DNA of 64,000 bases from Chitinophagaceae bacterium LGM1. Lineage in GTDB: Bacteria > Bacteroidota > Bacteroidia > Chitinophagales > Chitinophagaceae. The stretch's first letter is position 1; every line of letters starts with the position of its first letter. A program made the translations under genes and the position numbers. Shown here piece by piece: positions 59,601-64,000 of the stretch. The stretch lies in contig CP075895.1 in the NCBI GenBank assembly GCA_018604165.1, forward strand, positions 558,001 to 622,000, written 5' to 3'. Under the pieces are notes generated by a model. The model was not told the DNA's origin and made no database searches. It saw nothing but the letters and a program-made list of their open reading frames with translations.

Positions 59601-62482
59601 ACGTGGGCCGTTTGGATATTGCAAACATTCCGGGTTCAAGCCCTGTAAATCGCCTGACAATAAGGGCTGATGACGGTGTACCTGCAAGCTCTGTAAATAT
59701 CAACTATGCTGCAACCGGTACTGGTGACAACTATGTTATCAGGTTGAACAACACATCTCATATAAGCATCAAAAATGTATCAATAAATGCTACTGCTGCT
59801 ACATACGGTATCGGTATCAGAATTAACGGTACATCTAATAATGACAGTATAGTAGGTTGTAACATCACAAACCTCAATAACTCAACATCTACATGGATGA
59901 GTGGTATTGAAGGTTACAACTCTCGTTACGACAATTTTGTATTGCAGAACAACAATATCACAGCTTCTATCGGTACTTACCTGTTCTCAAACACACCTGC
60001 TACGCCTGGTTTGTTGATAGAAGGTAATAATATAACATCTTGGTACTTTGGTATGTACTATATATACAACTTTGTACACGCTAAAGTGAGGAACAATACA
60101 ATAGAAGCCGCTACCGGTTCTCCATCAGCATTCTATGCATTGGGCTTCTGGTACAGAAACACTAGTGCAGGTCCGAATATTATTGACTTCTCTAACAATA
60201 AAGTTCACAACTTCCAGTACGGTGTGTATGATGTAGAATACCCTATAGGTACTGCTACAGATAAAGCAAAGATTACGAACAACGTAATTACGTATGAAGG
60301 TACAGGTACAGGTTACTATGGCTTCGGCTTCCTGTATTATCCTACACATACCAACTTTATGAATAATACAGTTGTGTTGAAAGGAACAAATTATACGTTT
60401 GGTTATGCGTTGATGTCTTATGTTTACACAGGTAGCAACGATAGCTTCTACAACAACTTGCTGGCCAACTACGCTACTGGTTATGCATTGTACACTATAC
60501 TATACTCAGGCTACAACAACAGGATGGATAACAACAACCTGTTTACAACCGGTACAAACCTGGCATACGATGGTGCCGGTACATTTACTACACTTACAGC
60601 ATTGCGTACTTCAGCGTATGCTACAGGTAATGGTAATGCACACCGTAATTCAATATCTTTCGATCCGGGTGTAGCTGCAAAAGGTGTGCCTGACCCAAGT
60701 AGCCCTAATGTATGGTCGCTCAATGGTCGTGCATTGCAAACAGCGTCTGTAAACGCAGATATCCTTGGCAACCCGAGGGTTACTGTAAGGCAGAATGGTG
60801 TACCTGATATTGGTGCTTACGAAGTAGAACCTTCGTCTGCTCCACCGGTTTCTACAGCAGTACCTAACGTACCTGCTCCGGGTGTTACACAAGTATTTAC
60901 TTTCGGTCAAACACCTGTTGCAACAGTTAAATGGAATACACAGCTTGCGCTTACCAGCCAACTGGCTGTAAGACAATACAGCGGCGAGGTAGCACCTGCT
61001 AACTTCCCTGTAGTAAGCCAGAATAAATATCCATATTTCTATACTAACATCAGGCCTGCAGGTGTAGGTAGCACGTATGACTTTGACCTGACAGTGAACT
61101 ATTATGACTTCTGGTTGGGTAAAATACCTAATGAAGCAAATATGAAACTGGCTCACTTGTTCGGTACTACTCCTTGGGTTTCTTACAACGAAGCTAACAG
61201 TAGCTCGAATGTTGCAAACGACAACATATTCGCAGCAGGTGTTACCAGCTTCGGAGACTTCACAGGTATTGACGATGGTGTTAACTTCTCTGCTAACGTT
61301 AAAGCAGTAGGTTCTACCGTAATATGTACTGGCAACAGCGTAACGCTGAATGCAAGCCCTGTATCGAGCGGTTCTACTACTTATACTTATCAGTGGAAGC
61401 GTAATGGTGTAGATATTGGCGGCGCAACTGCAAACTCACTGGTGGTAACAATGGGTGGCGATTACACAGTAGCTATTACAGCTACCAGTGTAGTACCAAA
61501 CAAAACAGCTGAGTCTATCCCTGTAACAGTAACTGCTGTGGCTCCGCCAATGGCTGTTGTTGCTGCAAGCGGCGCACTTACTTTCTGTACTGGTAGCAAT
61601 CTGGTGCTGAACGCAGGTTCTGTTCCGGGTGTTACTTACCAATGGCAATTGAATGGTGGCAACATACCTGGTGCTACTAACAATACCTACAATGTAACAG
61701 GTGCAGGTACTTACAGTGTTATTGTTAAGAACATAGGTTGTGCTACAACATCTAGCAACACTATCATTAATGCAGGTCCGATAATGGTAGAGCTGGGTCA
61801 GGATATAGCAGGTTGTGAAATCAAAAACACACCTTATATATTGGATGCAGGCTATCCTGGTGCTAAATACACATGGAGCACAGGCGATACTACACAGACA
61901 ATTGAAGTGTACAAAGGAAGCGGTGTTTATAGCGTAACAGTTGATGCCGGTCCTAACTGTATCGGTGCAGACCAGATTACAGTAGCACTTGACCCACTGC
62001 CTAGCGCAACAGGTATCTCTTACCTGCGTAATGGTAACATGTACTACTTCAGCCCAAGTGGCGATAAGAATGCTACAACTTACCAATGGTTATTCGGTGA
62101 CGGTACTACCAGCAACTACAAAACTGTTAACAAAGCTATTGATGGCAGCATGACAGTAAGGTTGGTACTTGGTAACCCTTGCGGTAACGATACTATAACT
62201 ATGGCACATTGGGCTACTGGTATCAATAACACAGTTAACGAAACACTTGAAGCAGATGTATATCCAAACCCTGCTAAAGAGAAAGTAACGTTGAGTGTGA
62301 AAGGTGCTACACTGAAAGATGTAACTATACTGAATGTACTGGGTGAAGTGGTTTACCGTACCGAACTGGATGGTAAAGAAGCTGAACACAGCATTAATGT
62401 AGGTGCACTGGCAGCAGGCCGATACATCATCCGTGCTAATACTACGGAAGGTACTATCAACAAGCCTTTCAATGTACAATAA
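56648..62482 (+). CDS. Giant T9SS surface protein with duplicated beta-helix modules
   Basis: A 1944-residue secreted protein. A signal peptide (to about residue 27, SVNAQ) is followed by module 1 (about 28-930): GTYTVGTGGNYASLSTAITAL, a long Asn/Tyr/Ser-rich right-handed beta-helix, VPDIGAYEF near 671, then a sandwich with VRQYTGTVPPG. Module 2 (about 944-1545) repeats this order: GDYTVGGVTPDFATPAIAVATL, helix, VPDIGAYEV near 1382, VRQYSGEVAPAN. Ig-like domains (about 1555-1715, TYQWKRNGVDIGG and YQWQLNGGNIPGA), a PKD-like domain (TYQWLFGDGTTSN) and a type A T9SS sorting domain (about 1870-1944, VYPNPAKEKVTLSV) complete it. An adhesin or polysaccharide-binding role is inferred. Confidence 0.85.
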   Translation: MKHVNYLKQVVLPVLLMLTGALSVNAQPLNGTYTVGTGGNYASLSTAITALNNNGVNGPVVMNILPGTWSGSAWQGTLNAITGASSTNTITFQAQGGAGTSTLSPSAISTTNNFVFSLNGASWIRIQNLTLSNNGTSMGVDIDMQGAASNNIVQNCILTGNSGLSTSSFKSRIYANGVTGSNNSFLNNSIPLGTSYGIYMYGNSGTRPVNWVFQGNTVNAYYGSVYAYFANDLKIRSNTFTPTSTISYQGINLYECDNALEIIGNTQATTTSSVLYSLYMYYCNGTSFANKAQIINNTFTIANSSSSMNPINMWYCENDSFVNNNFTATTTSSLNNYNYYCQNMTFKNNMINMTAGFSTMYVLYGYAWGYAGNMTFEGNTFLGSSTGSATPYMFPIYYGDYGKFNNNVCSLTTNTGQAYCYPIYYSNNSECKGNTFYSNSNSSVAYGALIYFNPSGGAANSVVANNKVFARSGTSAVYGLFVGYGNVTSIYNNSVTVVGSGNTTVYAFASTYNYGPTQVYNNSVYDGCTSTSTDHYTVFGYNYGSYGGFTTWRNNTFVKASANGRPVFYGYDNSNYNDLDYNNYSTPTGGSIAGFAIGGAYSTLTAWKASKTDNRNSLNYAPAFTNPTNGDLTPDVNSPGCWALNGRGVHIAGNNLDLNNVNRHVVTSSGVPDIGAYEFTPANTTIPPLCAVTPAVPVAGGTQTYTLGEDTVCTVAWDAAATVPATAPDVRQYTGTVPPGLVSINPTNMYFYTDISSGTSADYVANIYYKDPWMGTIASESALRLAKKDGSNPWIGYASTVSGSNTVRNFIYSPASPKLNNYGLYTGIDVPNNASADAIIEPAGTFCPGTYIVKLRIKNTGNNNINPVNVNWQVDGGPVVTIPYTTVLPFNNGTPGINEAVITLGPVTFGVAARNIKAWTSLPNNVTDPVPGDDTLNINLRSALAGDYTVGGVTPDFATPAIAVATLQSAGMCGPVTFKVRAGTYVGRLDIANIPGSSPVNRLTIRADDGVPASSVNINYAATGTGDNYVIRLNNTSHISIKNVSINATAATYGIGIRINGTSNNDSIVGCNITNLNNSTSTWMSGIEGYNSRYDNFVLQNNNITASIGTYLFSNTPATPGLLIEGNNITSWYFGMYYIYNFVHAKVRNNTIEAATGSPSAFYALGFWYRNTSAGPNIIDFSNNKVHNFQYGVYDVEYPIGTATDKAKITNNVITYEGTGTGYYGFGFLYYPTHTNFMNNTVVLKGTNYTFGYALMSYVYTGSNDSFYNNLLANYATGYALYTILYSGYNNRMDNNNLFTTGTNLAYDGAGTFTTLTALRTSAYATGNGNAHRNSISFDPGVAAKGVPDPSSPNVWSLNGRALQTASVNADILGNPRVTVRQNGVPDIGAYEVEPSSAPPVSTAVPNVPAPGVTQVFTFGQTPVATVKWNTQLALTSQLAVRQYSGEVAPANFPVVSQNKYPYFYTNIRPAGVGSTYDFDLTVNYYDFWLGKIPNEANMKLAHLFGTTPWVSYNEANSSSNVANDNIFAAGVTSFGDFTGIDDGVNFSANVKAVGSTVICTGNSVTLNASPVSSGSTTYTYQWKRNGVDIGGATANSLVVTMGGDYTVAITATSVVPNKTAESIPVTVTAVAPPMAVVAASGALTFCTGSNLVLNAGSVPGVTYQWQLNGGNIPGATNNTYNVTGAGTYSVIVKNIGCATTSSNTIINAGPIMVELGQDIAGCEIKNTPYILDAGYPGAKYTWSTGDTTQTIEVYKGSGVYSVTVDAGPNCIGADQITVALDPLPSATGISYLRNGNMYYFSPSGDKNATTYQWLFGDGTTSNYKTVNKAIDGSMTVRLVLGNPCGNDTITMAHWATGINNTVNETLEADVYPNPAKEKVTLSVKGATLKDVTILNVLGEVVYRTELDGKEAEHSINVGALAAGRYIIRANTTEGTINKPFNVQ

Positions 62483-62512
62483 TACAAGGGGGTAATACCT
62501 CGCTATAACAGA

Positions 62513-62546
62513 AATAATGCCACCGATTTCGGTGGCATTATTTTTT
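62513..62546 (+). terminator. Terminator of the giant T9SS gene
   Basis: A 13-bp stem (AATAATGCCACCG with its complement) and a 4-nt loop, followed by T6, 30 nt after the stop. Confidence 0.9.
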
Positions 62547-62590
62547 GGTAGTCGCTTTTACAGAGAGTTGGTCAATACAATATGTTGAAC

Positions 62591-62623
62591 AAAGAAGCCA
62601 ATGCACACTGCATTGGCTTCTTT
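62591..62623 (-). terminator. Terminator of the lspA-zapA unit
   Basis: A perfect 15-bp stem (62591-62605 with 62609-62623) and a 3-nt loop, 22 nt after the zapA stop. The U-tract on the minus strand is short (TTTGTT), as on the plus strand. Confidence 0.75.
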
Positions 62624-62645
62624 GTTATTTCGGTAAGCAATAAGT

Positions 62646-62936
62646 TTATTCGTTTATGATGGCATCTATTTTGCCGATAATATCTGTAAGTTCTTTTTTA
62701 AATACAGGGTTGTGGGCATTGCCTTCTATAGCAGCATCTGCAGCGTATGTAAGCAGGCACATGGCAAGAAAATCCTGGTCATCTTTGCCTGCATATTGGT
62801 TGCGCAACTCTGTAATCTTATCATCGGCTACTTTTACAGATTTACGTACTGCTTCTTCTTCCTCGGGCTTGATGCGTATGCGGTAACTGCGACCTGCGAG
62901 CCATACGTTGATAGATAAAAGATTGCTTTCTTCCAT
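62646..62936 (-). CDS. zapA: Cell division protein ZapA
   Basis: A small cytosolic protein that binds and bundles FtsZ at the division ring. The 96-residue chain has the ZapA N-terminal strand-turn-helix (LLSINVWLAGRSYRIRIKPEEE) and the C-terminal coiled coil with DFLAMCLLTYAADAAIE. The length is normal. It begins 15 nt after the lspA stop and is probably its operon partner. Confidence 0.92.
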   Translation of the reverse strand: MEESNLLSINVWLAGRSYRIRIKPEEEEAVRKSVKVADDKITELRNQYAGKDDQDFLAMCLLTYAADAAIEGNAHNPVFKKELTDIIGKIDAIINE

Positions 62937-62951
62937 AATGCTTTTCAGTCG

Positions 62952-63590
62952 TTAAGATGTTGTAGTAGTGGTTGTGTTTTCTTCCTGCTTTTTGTGTATC
63001 AGCTTTTTTTGAAAGAAAACCAATACCAAAACACCTGTAGATATAGCCGCATCGGCAATATTGAATACAGGCTCAAAAAATACAAAGTTTTTGCCACCCA
63101 TTAAAGGAACCCATGTAGGTAGGGTGGTATCTACCAAAGGGAAGTAGAGCATATCTACCACCCGCCCATGAAATAGCTTGCCATAGCCTTGCCCCCATGG
63201 CACTAATTTGGCTACATGAAAACTGCTTTCGGTAAATATCATACCATAAAAGATACTGTCTATCAGGTTGCCTAAAGCACCTGCCAGTATCAATGCACCG
63301 CATATAATAGCGCCCTTACTGTATTGTTTATTAACCAAACGCTTTAGCAGGAAGAAGCCAAAAACCACTGCTACTAAACGAAAGAGTGTCAATATGAGTT
63401 TACCAGTGGGGGCTTCGTTCAGCTTCATACCGAAAGCCATACCCTCATTTTCTATAAAATGCAGCTTAAACCATGTGCCGAGTACATTTACTTCCTCGCC
63501 ATAATAGAAGTGTGTTTTGATATAAAACTTCACCCATTGGTCTATAATGATGATGAAAAGAATAATAAATATAGCGTTACGATATTTCAC
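62952..63590 (-). CDS. lspA: Lipoprotein signal peptidase (signal peptidase II)
   Basis: Inner-membrane aspartyl protease that removes lipoprotein signal peptides; it would process the several lipoproteins in this window. The 212-residue protein has four membrane helices and the catalytic aspartates Asp111 (GNLIDSIFYG) and Asp180 (FNIADAAIS). A longer loop than in Escherichia coli (about 120-168) and a Lys/Thr-rich tail are present. The start is GTG (63588-63590, GTGAAATATCGT), as no ATG is available upstream before the promoter box. Confidence 0.96.
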   Translation of the reverse strand: MKYRNAIFIILFIIIIDQWVKFYIKTHFYYGEEVNVLGTWFKLHFIENEGMAFGMKLNEAPTGKLILTLFRLVAVVFGFFLLKRLVNKQYSKGAIICGALILAGALGNLIDSIFYGMIFTESSFHVAKLVPWGQGYGKLFHGRVVDMLYFPLVDTTLPTWVPLMGGKNFVFFEPVFNIADAAISTGVLVLVFFQKKLIHKKQEENTTTTTTS

Positions 63591-63616
63591 CTGCTTTGGT
63601 TAATTATTTGAATGGA

Positions 63617-63624
63617 TAAAGATA
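63617..63624 (-). promoter_or_regulatory. -7 element (TATCTTTA) for lspA-zapA
   Basis: 26 nt upstream of the GTG at 63590, one base off the consensus. Confidence 0.5.
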
Positions 63625-63672
63625 CATCGTAGCCTGTTAGTTATTCTTTAAAAAATAGCGCATATCTAAAGG

Positions 63673-64000
63673 TTACTTTACACATATGCCTTTCTGTTTT
63701 AATTTGATGATGAGCGTATTGTACAATACCAGATAGTCTTCTGCCTCTATTGCATTGCCTTTCATAAAATGGTAGTCATAACCTGTTTTGTAGAAAGCCA
63801 ACTCATCAGTATGCGTTACCCCTACCTCGGTTAGTAGCTTTTTGTTTTCTGTAAGCAAGCTGTTTGTCAATGTATCATTATGTGTTTTTACAACTAAGCC
63901 CAATATCGTGTTATTGATATTAAATACCCTGCTCTTTATACGCTGCGACAACCAATAGCTTTTGGCAATATGCAGGTAGTGTAGCGCACTGTCGTATTGT
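63673..64000 (-). CDS. TPR-like protein (partial, N-terminus outside window)
   Basis: The frame ends at 63673 and is open to the right edge of the window, so the gene starts outside it. An internal TTG at 63951 is not the likely start, since the frame upstream continues as QYDSALHYLHIAKSYWLSQR, which has the look of a tetratricopeptide helix pair. The visible 108 residues are mostly helical (LTENKKLLTEVGVTHTDEL, AIEAEDYLVLYNTLIIKLKQ). The family cannot be named from this piece. Confidence 0.6.
   Translation of the reverse strand, partial: QYDSALHYLHIAKSYWLSQRIKSRVFNINNTILGLVVKTHNDTLTNSLLTENKKLLTEVGVTHTDELAFYKTGYDYHFMKGNAIEAEDYLVLYNTLIIKLKQKGICVK

Noticed and set aside
61436-62086. 216-codon minus-strand frame opposite the giant T9SS protein
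   Set aside because: Cys/Tyr/Thr-rich shadow produced by repeat-rich coding DNA on the other strand.

Overview
The window reads as a chromosome segment of a Bacteroidota bacterium, most likely in the Chitinophagaceae area. The family-level placement is inference. The evidence is three secreted proteins ending in type IX secretion (T9SS, Por) sorting domains, the recurrent Bacteroidota -7 promoter element TAnnTTTG, an N-terminally extended secreted-type AtpB, a BT_3928-type DoxX protein next to DUF1599, and almost no Shine-Dalgarno sequences. Nearly all of the window is protein-coding. I saw no rRNA, tRNA, CRISPR array, insertion sequence or integrase.

Layout. 0-2.5 kb: the F0 part of an ATP synthase operon on the minus strand (atpB-atpE-atpF-atpH, the last cut by the window edge). 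2.6-13.8 kb: a secreted CpeT-like protein, a GT87 glycosyltransferase, ATP-dependent PEP carboxykinase, a FrnE-type DsbA protein, an exonuclease/GIY-YIG fusion, a VWA membrane protein, a GNAT-like protein, a DUF1493 protein and folP with DUF1599. 13.9-16.6 kb: DoxX protein, orphan Dpp/Opp-type permease, lipoprotein. 16.7-20.5 kb: a phosphate uptake locus (OprO/P-type porin, then DUF47/PhoU-like plus PiT). Its two promoters carry matching triple-repeat elements at the same distance from the -7 box. 20.6-24.3 kb: SWIM-SNF2 ATPase. 24.4-28.5 kb: two paralogous LamG/T9SS proteins. 28.6-31.1 kb: SurA-like PPIase and a TPR protein. 31.3-34 kb: SulP transporter with beta-carbonic anhydrase, a probable bicarbonate uptake pair. 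34-39.5 kb: small domain proteins (DUF1801, YjbR, SRPBCC, SRPBCC-GyrI), rlmN and a beta-barrel protein. 39.6-42.9 kb: fabH, fabG, acyltransferase.

42.9-48 kb is the accessory part. Two related secreted proteins lie near its ends in opposite orientation, with a phage-type Lin1244/Lin1753 protein and small membrane or lipoproteins between them. The block is bounded by direct copies of a REP-like GC-rich repeat, with a third inverted copy at the left. 48-53 kb: panD, a flippase-like membrane protein, the heptose-phosphate adenylyltransferase rfaE2, then polyphosphate kinase and exopolyphosphatase. The gap after ppx hides a probable frameshifted small membrane-protein gene. 53.3-56 kb: lipoproteins and a TPR protein. 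56-62.5 kb: a 594-base leader region with a GC-richer core, then a 1944-residue T9SS surface protein built from two copies of a beta-helix module. 62.6-64 kb: lspA-zapA and a TPR-like gene running off the right edge.

The most interesting signals are regulatory or repeat-based: the paired Pho-box-like elements; TAnnTTTG boxes lying so close to ATG codons that several transcripts look nearly leaderless; a stop-codon-rich AGTAGTAAGT-type tract just after four metabolic genes; an 11-bp hairpin between atpE and atpF; and the REP-bounded accessory block.
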